Shown here: piece after piece, positions 16,848-26,740 of the stretch
Numbering within the stretch: the stretch's first letter is position 1
How the letters are laid out: every line of letters begins with the position of its first letter
Origin: an uncultured Luteitalea sp.
Lineage (GTDB): Bacteria; Acidobacteriota; Vicinamibacteria; Vicinamibacterales; Vicinamibacteraceae
Direction of reading: 5' to 3'
Length of the DNA: 64,000 bases
Assembly (NCBI GenBank): GCA_934541105.1
Contig: CAKTDA010000005.1
Location: forward strand, 248,001 to 312,000
Notes under the pieces: generated by a model
Database searches by the model: none
Seen by the model: only the letters and a program-made list of their open reading frames with translations
Told to the model about the DNA's origin: nothing
Made by a program: the position numbers and the translations under genes

Positions 16848-19800
16848 CTAGAACGTCAGGCGCGTCACCAACTGCAGCGTGCGCGGTGCCGCCACGCCGT
16901 TGATCGTGCCGAAGCCGTTCTGTTGCACCAGGTTGCCCTGCGAGTCGTAGGGCAGGTTGGTGATTGTCGGGTTGGTGAGGCTGGCGAAGTTCGCCGTGGC
17001 GTTCACGCCCGTGAACTGCGTGTGGTTCAGTGCGTTGAACGCGTCGAGGCGCACCTCGAACCTGATGCCGCGCGGCATCGCGAACGTCTTCGACAGCGAC
17101 AGGTCGAGGTTGTTGATGGGCGGCGTGCGGACGAAATACCTCGCCGATTCCGCGCCATCGCTGCCCGGCTGCGGCGGAGCGAAGCAGCCGACGTTGCCAA
17201 TCTGCTGGTACGGATCGCCGCTCCAGCCGCGGCCCGGGTCGCAGGTGAGCACGATGCGTGCGCCCGGGTTGCCGTCATTGCCGGTCAGGTTGGCCGAGTT
17301 GATGCCGGGGATGTTGTACCCGATGCTGTACGGCCGGCCGCTCGTCCAGCGATAGACGCCCGACAGCTGCCAGTTGTTGATCAGCAGGCGCGTCCAGTTC
17401 TGCGTGACCTCGGGCGTCTGGTAGACGAAGTTGGTCACGAAGTTGTGCGGACGGTCGGTGGACAGGTAGGAGTAGTCGAGCCGACGGACCTCTTCGTCGG
17501 ACACGTTCGGCACGCCGGAGCTGAAGTCGTCGTTGGCGATGCCGAGCGCCTTGCTCCACACGTAGAAGAACGAGAACATGAACCCGTTGTCGTACCGGCG
17601 GTTGATGCCGGCCTGCAGCGAGTGGAAGTTCGAGTACCCGTCGTAGCCCCAGTAGCGGATGCCGCCGTAGCCCGGGTACGGGCGGAGCAGGTCGTTTGGC
17701 AGCGCCGTCGCGCCAGGCGTGGCGCTCGGGGCGCGCGTCGGATCCTGGTTCTCGGGCAGGAACGTCGCACCGCGCGGCACGGCGTTGAGCTGCACCTGCC
17801 GCAGCAGGTCCTCGGACTTCGACCCCACGTACGCCAGGTCGAACATGAAGTTCCGGAACAGCTTGCGCTGGATCCCGAGGTTCCACTGCGTCACCTGCGG
17901 TGGCTCGAAGTCGTAGGCCGTCGGGTTGAGCGACAGCGTCGGGTTCGGGTCGCCGCCGGCCGCGGTCAGCTCCTGGAGCCGGCCCCACTGCAGCGTGGAG
18001 TTCAGCACGCCGGGCGCGTTGGCAATCATGTCGAACACCATGTTGCCCTGCGGCCGGTCGTAGAAGATGCCCCAGCCGCCGCGCAGGATCGTCACGGCCT
18101 CACCGGTGAAGTCGTAGACGAAGCCCACGCGGGGCGACACCTTGAACGTGCTGCCGTCCTGCAGCTCGGGGTTGATGCCCTGGCCGGCCTGGAAGGCACC
18201 GTTGAAGCGGTCCGAGTCAGGCGTCAGCCGTCCGATGAACCGGCCGTCCACGGTGTTGCCGGCCGTCGGTGTCACGCCCGCGGCAATCAGCACGGGATCC
18301 ATGCCGCGCCGGTTGGCCCCGGAGCAGTTCCCGCCCCCGCCGATGCAGACCGGCGTGAAGAGCCGCGCCGCCTGCGACTGGTCGAACTCGTCGGGGAGGA
18401 AGTTGGACGCCTGCTCGGTGTGGTCCCACTGCGGCGTGAGGTAGTAGAAGCGGACGCCGTAGTCGAGCGTCAACTTGCGGCCGGCCCGCCAGTTGTCCTG
18501 CGCGTAGAACTCGAGGTTCGTGTAGCGCCACTCCGGCAGGGCGAACTTGTTGGCCTGCGTGTATGTGTTGAACACGCCGGTCGCCGCATTCGCGTAGCCG
18601 TAACCCGTGTCGAACGGGTTGTTGGCATCGTCGGCGAAGTTGATGTCGCCGTTGAAGGCCGCGAAGATGCTCTGCGGCTTGTAGCTGTTCTGGTAGTAGA
18701 CGCCGGCCTTCGTGTTGTGCGAGCCGAAGACCTTCGTGATGTTGGCCACCACGTCGTGGGTGATGTTCTCGTTTGTGAACGGCCCGCGATCGGTCTGGTA
18801 CTGGCCGGCGTTGCTCGTGCGGCCGCCGCGGAAGCGGAAGTAGGGCACGTAGTCGCCCTGGACCGCGTCGGGGAACAGGTACGGGAAGTTCCCGAGGCCG
18901 GCATTGGCGCGCCGGAGCGAATCGAGCTGCAGGTCGTAGTTCAGCGAGTTGGACGCGCGGCCCCAGCTCAACTCGACCGACGTCGAGTCGTTCAGGATGC
19001 CCGTGGCCGACAGCATGTAGTTGGACCCCGGGTTCTTGAAGAGCACCGGCGTCGGCAACTGGTCGCTGCCGTTGCCGGCCCACGTCGTGCCGTAGGCCTG
19101 CAGCAGGTCCTGCGTGGTCTTCATGTACCGGCCGGTGACGCGCCAGCTGTCGGTCACCTGGTAGTCCATGCGGAGCAGGTCCTCACGGCGCGGGCTGCTG
19201 CTCGGGTCCTGGCTCGTGAAGTTGATCCCGGCGTCGCGCGCCGTGTTGGCCTGCGGATAGATGTTCAGGATCGCGAGGCCCGGCTGGTACAGGCGGTCCT
19301 GCGGGATCTTGCCGAGCACGCCGCCGTCGGCAAAGCAGCCGCGCGTGTCGTTCGGCCCGCAGGGCAGGCCGAGCGTGGAGTCGCGGATGTAGGGCCACGG
19401 ATTGCCGCTGGCGTCCACGCTCTGGGAGAAGTCGCCCTGGCGCTCGAGCGCCGTCGGCACGCGCGTGATGCGCTCGCCGGCCGGGTCGCTCCGCCGCTGG
19501 TGCTCCTGGCTGAAGAAGAAGAACAGCTTGCGCTTGTTCTCGTTGAACCCCGGGAAGAAGATCGGGCCGCCGATCGTGTAGCCCGCATCGTTGCGCGAGG
19601 TCTTGGCCTTGGGTGTCTCGGGCGTGTTCCGCTTGTTGATCCACGAGTTCGCGTTCCAGTCGGATCGCCGCCCGTACCAGTAGCCCGATCCGTGGAAGTC
19701 CTGCGACCCGCTCTTGGTCACGACCTGGATCTGCGCACCCGTCGCGCGCCCGTACTCGGCTGCATACGAATTGGTCAGCACCTTGAACTCGGCCACCGAG

Positions 19801-20462
19801 TCGATGTTGGTCGTGGCCATGTTGCCGCCGTTGTTCCCGGTGTCGATGTTGGCGACACCGTCGATGGTGACGTTGTTCGAGTTCGGCCGCATGCCGTTGA
19901 CGGTGAAGCCCGCCGCGTCGCCGATCTCGCCGCCGGCGGCGCCGTTCGGGACCGCGCCCGGAACCAGCGTCGCGAAGTTGAAGAGCTGTCGCCCGTTGTT
20001 GGCGATGTTTGTCAGCGCCGCGTTCTCCAGCGTGAACGATCGCTCACCGTTTGTCGTCTGCAGTTCGCTGACCCGGCTCGACACCGTGACCTCCTCGGTC
20101 ATGGCGCCGACTTCCATCGACAGCACACCGGTCGAGAGCCGGTCGTTCGCGTTCACGACCAGGTTCGTCCGCTGCACCGTCTTGAACCCCTGCAGGCTTG
20201 CCTGCAGCGTGTACGAGTCAGGCCTGACGATGGCGAAGATGAACCGACCCTGCTCGTCGGTCGTCGTCGTCAACGCGTTGCCTTGCGTATTGCTCGTGAG
20301 CGTCACGACGACGCCGGGCAGCATGCCGCCCTGCGCGTCCTGTACGCTCCCCGACACCGATGCGCTCGTCGTCTGCGCTCGCGCGTCGGGAACGAGCCCC
20401 AGACACAACAGACTCGCGAGCACCGCGCGCGCGACGCCTTGGAGCCTCCCGTCGAAGGACAT
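16848..20462 (-). CDS. TonB-dependent receptor with N-terminal carboxypeptidase-regulatory-like domain
   Basis: A 1,204-residue outer-membrane receptor. The ATG at 20462 has GGGAGGG four bases upstream and opens a signal peptide ending PDARAQ. Residues about 30-110 are a CarboxypepD_reg-like domain (SVQDAQGGMLPGVVVTLTSN, then DEQGRFIFAIVRPDSYTLQ). A plug domain follows with the GFTVNGMRPNSNNVTIDGV motif, then a long beta-barrel ending LQLVTRLTF with the terminal Phe typical of outer-membrane barrels. This is the acidobacterial oar-like class, thought to import oligosaccharides or bind peptides. It lies upstream, on the same strand, of no other gene; the two UnbV-family genes beyond its 5' end are co-oriented and may be its functional partners. 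Confidence 0.93.
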   Translation of the reverse strand: MSFDGRLQGVARAVLASLLCLGLVPDARAQTTSASVSGSVQDAQGGMLPGVVVTLTSNTQGNALTTTTDEQGRFIFAIVRPDSYTLQASLQGFKTVQRTNLVVNANDRLSTGVLSMEVGAMTEEVTVSSRVSELQTTNGERSFTLENAALTNIANNGRQLFNFATLVPGAVPNGAAGGEIGDAAGFTVNGMRPNSNNVTIDGVANIDTGNNGGNMATTNIDSVAEFKVLTNSYAAEYGRATGAQIQVVTKSGSQDFHGSGYWYGRRSDWNANSWINKRNTPETPKAKTSRNDAGYTIGGPIFFPGFNENKRKLFFFFSQEHQRRSDPAGERITRVPTALERQGDFSQSVDASGNPWPYIRDSTLGLPCGPNDTRGCFADGGVLGKIPQDRLYQPGLAILNIYPQANTARDAGINFTSQDPSSSPRREDLLRMDYQVTDSWRVTGRYMKTTQDLLQAYGTTWAGNGSDQLPTPVLFKNPGSNYMLSATGILNDSTSVELSWGRASNSLNYDLQLDSLRRANAGLGNFPYLFPDAVQGDYVPYFRFRGGRTSNAGQYQTDRGPFTNENITHDVVANITKVFGSHNTKAGVYYQNSYKPQSIFAAFNGDINFADDANNPFDTGYGYANAATGVFNTYTQANKFALPEWRYTNLEFYAQDNWRAGRKLTLDYGVRFYYLTPQWDHTEQASNFLPDEFDQSQAARLFTPVCIGGGGNCSGANRRGMDPVLIAAGVTPTAGNTVDGRFIGRLTPDSDRFNGAFQAGQGINPELQDGSTFKVSPRVGFVYDFTGEAVTILRGGWGIFYDRPQGNMVFDMIANAPGVLNSTLQWGRLQELTAAGGDPNPTLSLNPTAYDFEPPQVTQWNLGIQRKLFRNFMFDLAYVGSKSEDLLRQVQLNAVPRGATFLPENQDPTRAPSATPGATALPNDLLRPYPGYGGIRYWGYDGYSNFHSLQAGINRRYDNGFMFSFFYVWSKALGIANDDFSSGVPNVSDEEVRRLDYSYLSTDRPHNFVTNFVYQTPEVTQNWTRLLINNWQLSGVYRWTSGRPYSIGYNIPGINSANLTGNDGNPGARIVLTCDPGRGWSGDPYQQIGNVGCFAPPQPGSDGAESARYFVRTPPINNLDLSLSKTFAMPRGIRFEVRLDAFNALNHTQFTGVNATANFASLTNPTITNLPYDSQGNLVQQNGFGTINGVAAPRTLQLVTRLTF

Positions 20463-20712
20463 GCCACCCTCCCTGCACCGCCCGGGGCGGTGCATCAGTT
20501 CGACACACTATGGGACTAAACGGCGTCGATATATCCACGGAACCGCGGTCCGTGTCAAGTGGCAACAACAGCACGGCCGCGCTGGCCGCCACAGGTCGCA
20601 CCAGCCAGCCGCGCTGCGCCGGCGCTAACCTGCTCATCTACGGCCGGATAGCGGAAATCTACGAGTTGCGAGCCGAATCCGCGGGTCCGGAGCCCGGTCC
20701 CCGGACCGGACC

Positions 20713-20726
20713 AGGTCCGCGGACCT
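20713..20726. terminator. Perfect palindrome at the 3' end of the UnbV/TPR gene
   Basis: AGGTCCGCGGACCT is a perfect 14-bp palindrome that includes part of the stop codon of the minus-strand gene. It is followed by another inverted repeat (CGGTCC / GGACCG, about 20697-20708). The cluster of GGTCC/GGACC half-sites could be a terminator or a protein-binding site in the 262-bp gap before the receptor gene. I see no other feature in that gap. Confidence 0.4.
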
Positions 20727-23700
20727 ATGGCCGGTACGCGCGGACCAGTTGCTGGGCGATGGGATGGGTGGGGTTGCGCTGGAGGAGCTGCTCCAGCACG
20801 CGAAGGCCCTCCGCCGTGCGGCCGGCCGAGAGGTGGAGCTTGGCCAGGGTCACGTACGTCGCTTCGTAATCAGGCGCTTTCGCAATCTGTGCCTCGAGGA
20901 CGCGGGTGGCCTCGTCGGTGGCCCCACGCGCCACGAGCGTGAGCGCGAGGTTGTTGGCCGCCTCGCCGTACCCCGCACGCCGGTCCAGCGCATCGCGGAA
21001 GTGGCGCTCCGCGGCCGCGAGGTCGCCGGCCCGCCCGAGGAGGAGGCCGAGGTTGTTGAGTGCCTCCGGGAAGTCGGGCTGGAGGACCAGCGCGCGCTCG
21101 TACAGCGAGCGCGCCTCCCGTTCCTGGCCGCTGAGGAGCAGCGCATACCCGAGGTTGTTCAGCGCATCCGGGTAGTCGGGCATCACCGCCAGCGCCTGCC
21201 GGAAGCGGACGATCGCACCGGGCACGTCGCCCTCCTGCGCGACGATCGCCCCGAGGTCGTTGTGCGCTTCGGCAAGCGTCGCATCAAGCGCGAGCGACCG
21301 TTCGAATGCCGCACGTGCCCGTGCGGACTCGCCGGTCCGCGCCAGCAGCGTGCCCAGCCGGTAGAGCGTGGCCGCACTCGGGTTCGCGTGCGTCGCCCGC
21401 TCGAAGGCGACGATGGCCGCGGCATCGAGGCCCTGATCGAGCAGTTCCCGCCCGTAGGGCAGGAAGTTGCGCGGCGCCAGGGGCGCGACGAACGTGCCCG
21501 CGAACGGCAACGCGCGCGCGAGTCGCTCCGCGGGTGAGGCCTCGATCGCGGCCGCATCGGCAATGATGGCCGCCGCATCGACTGTTCCCCGCCAGACCCG
21601 GACGACGTGGCCCTCGCCGTCGAGCAGCATCGTCGTCGGCAGGCCGAGCGGCTGCCTGTTCATGAACAGGCTGCGGTGGGCGATCGCCCAGCCGAGGGCC
21701 ATCTCGCGAGCGGCATGGACGACCGGCAGCGCCGCCGGGGCCATCGCCTCGACGCGTGCGGCCGCCTCCGGGGGATCGAGCGAGACGGCAAGCACGGCAA
21801 TCCCCGCGTCGGCAAGCCGTCGGCTCTCGCGGGCAAGCCGCCCGAGTGCACTGCCCGCGCCATCCGCGTCGGAACGCCAGAACAACAGCAGTGCGGGTGC
21901 TCCCTTCAGTGCCGCGAGCGAGCGCGTCGTGCCGGTCAGGTCGGGCTGCGAGAACGCCGGCGCAGGGAAGGGCTCGTACATCCACGTCGCATCCGGTGCC
22001 ATTCGGCTCGTGGGTCGAGTGCTGTCGGGTGGTGCTCCGGCCGGCATGCCGACCGTCGTGTTGCGCAACGGTTCCTGTTCGAGTGCGCCGCCCTCGGTGA
22101 GCCGATACCGTGCATCGAGCGACACCTGCTCGAATGCCTGCCGTGCACCGGACGGCCACTCGACGACGAGCGACCGGATCTCGCGGCTGTCGCCGAGTCC
22201 GATTGTCAGTTCGCGTGCATGCTGCGAGAGGAACCCCGTGCCGGCATGGACCATCCGCACGACGCGGAGCGTGTCGGTCTCGACGCGCACGCGGGCGCCG
22301 ACGGCGTCGCGATTGCTCGCCGTGCCGGTCAGCCGGATGGCGACGCGGCGCCGCAGCGGATGATCGTTGCGGAACACGCGCACCTGCGGGGCCTGGCGCG
22401 CGGCGACGATCACGAGGTCCTGATCGCCGTCGCCATCGAGGTCGAGGGCCGCGAAGCCGCGGCCGTCCTGGTCGAGATCCAGCCCCAGTGCCCCGCCCAC
22501 GTGGTCGAAGGCGCCCTGGCCGTCGTTGCGCAGCAGCACGTTGCGTTGCCGGCTGGCAATCGACCCGCGCACGAGGCGGAGGTTGATCGCGCGCCATGCC
22601 TCGTCGTACGGCGTGCCCTTGACGCGCGTCAGCGGCGAACGCGCCACGACCTGGCGCCAGAAGTACCCCTCGAGGTCGCCGCCCTCGCTTGCCGTGCGGG
22701 TCAGCATGCCGTTGGCGACGTAGAGGTCCTGCCAGCCGTCGCCATCGACGTCGATCGCATCCGACGCCCACGCCCAGCGGCCCATCGCCACGCCCGCGGC
22801 CATCGTCGTGTCCTCGAACGTCCCGTCGCCGCGGTTGCGGAAGAGCGCGTTGCCGCGCGCGTGCCGGCGATAGAGCGAGCGGACGTCGGCCGGCGCGCCG
22901 GGCATGAACGAGGCCGAGCCGGTGACGCGTTGCCCCGGCGCGCTCCACATGTTGCCCGTGTAGATGTCGAGGCGGCCGTCGTTGTCGTAGTCGAGGAAGG
23001 TCGCGCTCATGCCGGCGCCGTGGTCGAGCACGCCGGCGCGTGCCGAGACGTCCTCGAACCGCACGACGCCGTCGGCCTGGCGCCCGAGGTTCCGGTACAG
23101 GTTCTTCGTGCCGAAGTCGTTGGCCACGAGCAGGTCCGGCCAGCCGTCCTCGTCGTAGTCGGCCCACGCGGCCGTGAAGTGGTAGCGATCGTTGCCCTCG
23201 TCGAGCCCCGCCTGCTGCGTGACGTCGACGAAGCGGCCGCGACCGTCGTTGCGCAGCAGCACGCCCGGTGGGCCGTTGCGCGCGTCGTGGTACGGCATCG
23301 GCGTGCCCGCCTTGTCCTCGCCGGCGCCGAAGAAGTACGAGTAGACGCTCAGATACGCGTCGAGGAAGCCGTCGCGGTCGAAGTCGGCCATGCTGATGCC
23401 GGTCAGCACGCCCTGCAGCGGCTGCGCGAACGTGAACGCCGCCGGTGCCAGGGCGAAGCGTCCGGTGCCGTCGTTGACGAGCAGCAACGGCTGCACGCTC
23501 GTGGCGAGCACGAGGTCCTGGTCGCCGTCGTTGTCCACGTCCACGAGCAGCGGTTGCGCGGTGTCGTCGAGCAGGCCGGCACCGGTGCGCTCGGTGACGT
23601 CCTCGAACGTGCCGTCCCCGCGCGCCCGGAACAACCGGTTCGGAAGCCCTGACGGCTGCGCGACGTAGATGTCGTCGCGGCCGTCGCCGTCGATGTCGCC

Positions 23701-24489
23701 GACCGCGATGCCGTGGTGTGCGTTCGAGTCGCGCGTCAGCACGGCGTCGAGGCGCGCCATCCAGTCGTCGAGCGGCAGTGACAGCTGTTCGCGGAACGAC
23801 GCGTTGCCGCCGAGGGTTGCCGCCGTCACCTCGGTGAAGAGCGGCCGGTCGGCATGGCTCGAGACGTGCGACGTGGCGTGCCACGCGAGGGCGCGCCAGG
23901 TGCTCCCGTCGCGCTGCCACGTGATGTGCCACGTGCCCACGTGCTGCGTGCGCGCCCCGCGGTCCGTTGCCGAGACGATGTCGTAGCGGACGTCGGTGGC
24001 GATCGCGTCGTCACCGTCCGGCGCGATCGACGTCGCGAGGAACTCGGTGACGACAGGTCGCGCACCTGCGGGGACGAAGCGGCGCAGTTCACCCGCGAAG
24101 GCCTGCGCGTCGAGTTCCCGTGCGTCCGGCAGCACCGCGGCCCGCGCGACGACGAGCGGCCGACCGTCGCTCGTCGGGTCGGGTGAGCCCGCCGGCAGCA
24201 ATCGGGCGCCGCGGAACCCATCGGCGAAGATGTCGGGCACGCGGCCGTCGCCTGCCGCGCCTGCCTTCAGCCACGCGCCGACATCTGCGAGTCGCACCTC
24301 GATGGCCTCGGCCTCCCGCTCGAGCGGGAAGGCGTCCGTGCCGGGCTCGAGCGCGTCCAGGTACGGCTTCAGCGAGTCGGGCACCGCGAGCGGAGGAGCG
24401 AACGTGGCCGCCGGCTGCTGGCGTGCAGACGACGTGGCCGTCAGCAGGACGCCGACAATGACGACGGTGGCGGCGACGGGGCGGATCAT
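20725..24489 (-). CDS. FG-GAP/UnbV (CRTAC1-like) - redoxin-like - TPR fusion protein
   Basis: A 1,254-residue exported protein made of four modules. Residues 1-23 are a signal peptide. About 255-710 hold FG-GAP/VCBS propeller repeats, with many DIDGDGRDD, DVDNDGDQD and DYDNDGRLD calcium loops. About 712-790 is an ASPIC/UnbV domain (IRLTGTASNRDAVGARVRV ... VEWPSGARQ). About 840-990 is a thioredoxin/AhpC-like fold in which the usual CxxC is replaced (LFWRSDADGAGS), so it is probably not redox-active. About 1004-1250 holds six or more TPRs. Its ATG overlaps the stop of the upstream CRTAC1 gene by 4 bp. In acidobacteria such proteins accompany large TonB receptors; the function is unknown. Confidence 0.85.
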   Translation of the reverse strand: MIRPVAATVVIVGVLLTATSSARQQPAATFAPPLAVPDSLKPYLDALEPGTDAFPLEREAEAIEVRLADVGAWLKAGAAGDGRVPDIFADGFRGARLLPAGSPDPTSDGRPLVVARAAVLPDARELDAQAFAGELRRFVPAGARPVVTEFLATSIAPDGDDAIATDVRYDIVSATDRGARTQHVGTWHITWQRDGSTWRALAWHATSHVSSHADRPLFTEVTAATLGGNASFREQLSLPLDDWMARLDAVLTRDSNAHHGIAVGDIDGDGRDDIYVAQPSGLPNRLFRARGDGTFEDVTERTGAGLLDDTAQPLLVDVDNDGDQDLVLATSVQPLLLVNDGTGRFALAPAAFTFAQPLQGVLTGISMADFDRDGFLDAYLSVYSYFFGAGEDKAGTPMPYHDARNGPPGVLLRNDGRGRFVDVTQQAGLDEGNDRYHFTAAWADYDEDGWPDLLVANDFGTKNLYRNLGRQADGVVRFEDVSARAGVLDHGAGMSATFLDYDNDGRLDIYTGNMWSAPGQRVTGSASFMPGAPADVRSLYRRHARGNALFRNRGDGTFEDTTMAAGVAMGRWAWASDAIDVDGDGWQDLYVANGMLTRTASEGGDLEGYFWRQVVARSPLTRVKGTPYDEAWRAINLRLVRGSIASRQRNVLLRNDGQGAFDHVGGALGLDLDQDGRGFAALDLDGDGDQDLVIVAARQAPQVRVFRNDHPLRRRVAIRLTGTASNRDAVGARVRVETDTLRVVRMVHAGTGFLSQHARELTIGLGDSREIRSLVVEWPSGARQAFEQVSLDARYRLTEGGALEQEPLRNTTVGMPAGAPPDSTRPTSRMAPDATWMYEPFPAPAFSQPDLTGTTRSLAALKGAPALLLFWRSDADGAGSALGRLARESRRLADAGIAVLAVSLDPPEAAARVEAMAPAALPVVHAAREMALGWAIAHRSLFMNRQPLGLPTTMLLDGEGHVVRVWRGTVDAAAIIADAAAIEASPAERLARALPFAGTFVAPLAPRNFLPYGRELLDQGLDAAAIVAFERATHANPSAATLYRLGTLLARTGESARARAAFERSLALDATLAEAHNDLGAIVAQEGDVPGAIVRFRQALAVMPDYPDALNNLGYALLLSGQEREARSLYERALVLQPDFPEALNNLGLLLGRAGDLAAAERHFRDALDRRAGYGEAANNLALTLVARGATDEATRVLEAQIAKAPDYEATYVTLAKLHLSAGRTAEGLRVLEQLLQRNPTHPIAQQLVRAYRP

Positions 24490-26711
24490 CGCGGACCCTC
24501 GGCGGCCCCCACGCGCGCATCCGGCGTGAGCCGCAGGTGGTGCATCCGGTCCGGCGCGAGGTCCTTCCAGCGGTAGGTGGCGCCGCCCGGCATGCGCACC
24601 GTGACGGCCACCGGCGACGTCGCCATCCCGAGCCCCACCTGGATGCGGAGGTCGCCCTGCGACATGTAACTGCCACCTGACCTGATGTCGCGGATCTGCG
24701 TGCCGGCCGTGGTCGTCACTTCGACGCGCGCGCCTATCGCGAAGCGGTTGCCTTCCGGGGCGGTGACCTGGATGCCGACCCAGTGGTGCCCTGACTGCTG
24801 GCGGTTCTCGAGCACCGTCGGCACGTCGTCCATGTTGGAGACCACGACGTCGGGGTCGCCGTCGTTGTCGAGGTCCCCGACGGCGAGGCCGCGGCTCACC
24901 GCGTCGATCTGCAGGCCGGGGCCGGCCGTCTCCGACACGTCGGCGAAGCGGCCGCCGCCGACGTTGAGCAGCAGCTGGTTCTTCTGGGCGAACGACTCGC
25001 GCAGCTGCGGGTGGTCGCCGACGTCGGCAAAGATGTGGCCGTTGGCGAGGAGCAGGTCCGGGCGGCCGTCGAGATCGACGTCGGCAAACGCAATGCCCCA
25101 TCCCATGCGCTCGAAGGTCACCGCCGCGATGCCCGTCGGCACGCTCGCGTCCTCGAACAGCCCGTCGCCGAGGTTGCGGTACATCGAGTTGCGATCGTGC
25201 GCGAAGGCCGTGAGCACGAGGTCCATCCGTCCATCGCCGTCGGCGTCGCCGGCATCGATGCCCATGCCTGCCTGGGCGCGGGCCTCGCCGTTGACCGCCA
25301 CGCCTGCCATGAGGCCCACGCTCTCGAAGGAGCCGTCTCCACGGTTGCGGTAGAGGAAGTTCGGGTTCGAGTCGTTGGCGACAAACAGGTCCACCCAGCC
25401 GTCGTTGTCGACGTCGCTGGCCACCACGCCGAAGCCGTAGGCCCGCGCGGAATCGGCAAGCCCGCGCGCGGCGGAGGCTTCGCGGAAGCGTCCGCCGCCG
25501 AGGTTCTCGAAGTACAGGTCCGACTCGCCGGGCAGGCCCGCGGGGCCGACCATCACCCGCGGGCCGTTGCGCCAGATGCGCGTGCGCTCCGCTCGCCGCA
25601 GATCCTCCCACGTCGCCTCGACGTAGCGCGCCACGTAGAGGTCGAGGTCGCCGTCGGCGTCGGCGTCGAGGAACGCGCAGCCGGTGCTCCAGCCGCCTGC
25701 CTCGACGCCCGCATGCGCCGCGACGTTCTCGAAGGTGCCGTCGCCCTTGTTGCGATACAGGAGGTTCGGCCCCCAGTTGGTGACGTACATGTCGATCAGG
25801 CCGTCGCCATCGGCGTCGCCGGCGCAGACGCCGTTGCCCCATGCTGCGGCGTCGACGCCGGCTCGTGCGCTCACGTCCTCGAACTCCCAGTTGCCCTTGT
25901 TGCGGTAGAGCGCGTTCCGGTGCGCGATGCGCTCGCGCGACGGCGTCAGCTGCGCGGCCGTCACGAGGTAGATGTCGAGCCAGCCGTCGCCGTCGTAGTC
26001 CAGGAGTGCGACCCCGTTGCCTGCCGATTCGAGGATGTGGTCCTTGGTGGGGCTTCCGGCCCACGTCCGCGTGGGCAACTGCACGCGAGGCACGAACGTC
26101 ACCGGCGACGTCACCGCCGGCGTCGCTGCCGGAGGCGGTGCGGCCGGGCCCATGGCCGACGCATGCCCGCCGTACACGGGCTCGCGTGGCCGGGACCGGC
26201 TGTAGCTGCCCTCGAACGTGAGGCCGAGTGCCACCGCACCGCCGCGCGCGTCGCGCACCCGCGCCACCAGCGACCGCAACGTCGGCGTATCGACGCGTCG
26301 ATCGCGCCGGGCCGTGGCGAGGGCCTCGCCTGTCGAATCGGCATACGCGGGATCAGCAAGCAACGCGTCGAGCCGTTCCGCGGCTTCGCGCAGGGCGCCG
26401 CGCAGTTCGGGCGCGAGGGCAGCGCCTGACTCCCCGGCGGCAAGGTGGGCAAGCGATCTCGCCAACGCGCCCAGGGCGTCACGCGCGGCGGTGTGCCCGG
26501 CCTCCTCGTCGGCGCGCGCGATGTGCGCGTCGGTGTCGCGCAGCGCGTCAGCCGCCGGCCGCGTGGCTGCAGGAGGCGCCTGCGCCACCGGCTGCGGCGT
26601 GCCCGCAGCACCCGTATCCAGGGGGACGAGGCCTGCGGCAAGCCACAGGACGGCTGTGCGCCAGACGGCGTTCCGGACGCGTGTTGCCACAATCGTCCCA
26701 TTCTGGCCCAT
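24486..26711 (-). CDS. CRTAC1 family protein (FG-GAP repeats plus ASPIC/UnbV domain)
   Basis: A 741-residue exported protein. The N-terminal hydrophobic segment (TAVLWLAAGLVPL) is a signal peptide. A helical Ala/Arg-rich region follows to about residue 180. Then come seven or more FG-GAP calcium-loop repeats (DYDGDGWLD, DADGDGLID, DADADGDLD, DVDNDGWVD, DLDNDGDPD) forming a propeller. Last is an ASPIC/UnbV module (HWVGIQVTAPEGNRFAIGA ... RDIRSGGSYMSQGD) near 635-710. It is coupled to the downstream UnbV/TPR gene by a 4-bp overlap. Only 29 bp separate its start from that of the divergent ROK regulator, so promoters must overlap coding sequence or the true start lies further in. Confidence 0.85.
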   Translation of the reverse strand: MGQNGTIVATRVRNAVWRTAVLWLAAGLVPLDTGAAGTPQPVAQAPPAATRPAADALRDTDAHIARADEEAGHTAARDALGALARSLAHLAAGESGAALAPELRGALREAAERLDALLADPAYADSTGEALATARRDRRVDTPTLRSLVARVRDARGGAVALGLTFEGSYSRSRPREPVYGGHASAMGPAAPPPAATPAVTSPVTFVPRVQLPTRTWAGSPTKDHILESAGNGVALLDYDGDGWLDIYLVTAAQLTPSRERIAHRNALYRNKGNWEFEDVSARAGVDAAAWGNGVCAGDADGDGLIDMYVTNWGPNLLYRNKGDGTFENVAAHAGVEAGGWSTGCAFLDADADGDLDLYVARYVEATWEDLRRAERTRIWRNGPRVMVGPAGLPGESDLYFENLGGGRFREASAARGLADSARAYGFGVVASDVDNDGWVDLFVANDSNPNFLYRNRGDGSFESVGLMAGVAVNGEARAQAGMGIDAGDADGDGRMDLVLTAFAHDRNSMYRNLGDGLFEDASVPTGIAAVTFERMGWGIAFADVDLDGRPDLLLANGHIFADVGDHPQLRESFAQKNQLLLNVGGGRFADVSETAGPGLQIDAVSRGLAVGDLDNDGDPDVVVSNMDDVPTVLENRQQSGHHWVGIQVTAPEGNRFAIGARVEVTTTAGTQIRDIRSGGSYMSQGDLRIQVGLGMATSPVAVTVRMPGGATYRWKDLAPDRMHHLRLTPDARVGAAEGPR

Positions 26712-26740
26712 AATCGGCGCGCGCGTCCCGGGACCTGCGC

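Noticed and set aside
16923..20519. A 1,198-codon plus-strand open frame
   Set aside because: Antisense to the TonB receptor gene, with no ribosome-binding site and only Arg/Val/Ala/Gly-rich repetitive sequence.
20725..26064. A single 1,779-codon minus-strand frame covering both UnbV genes
   Set aside because: Its N-terminal part is an out-of-frame shadow of the CRTAC1 gene. The two real genes are in different frames with a 4-bp ATGA overlap.
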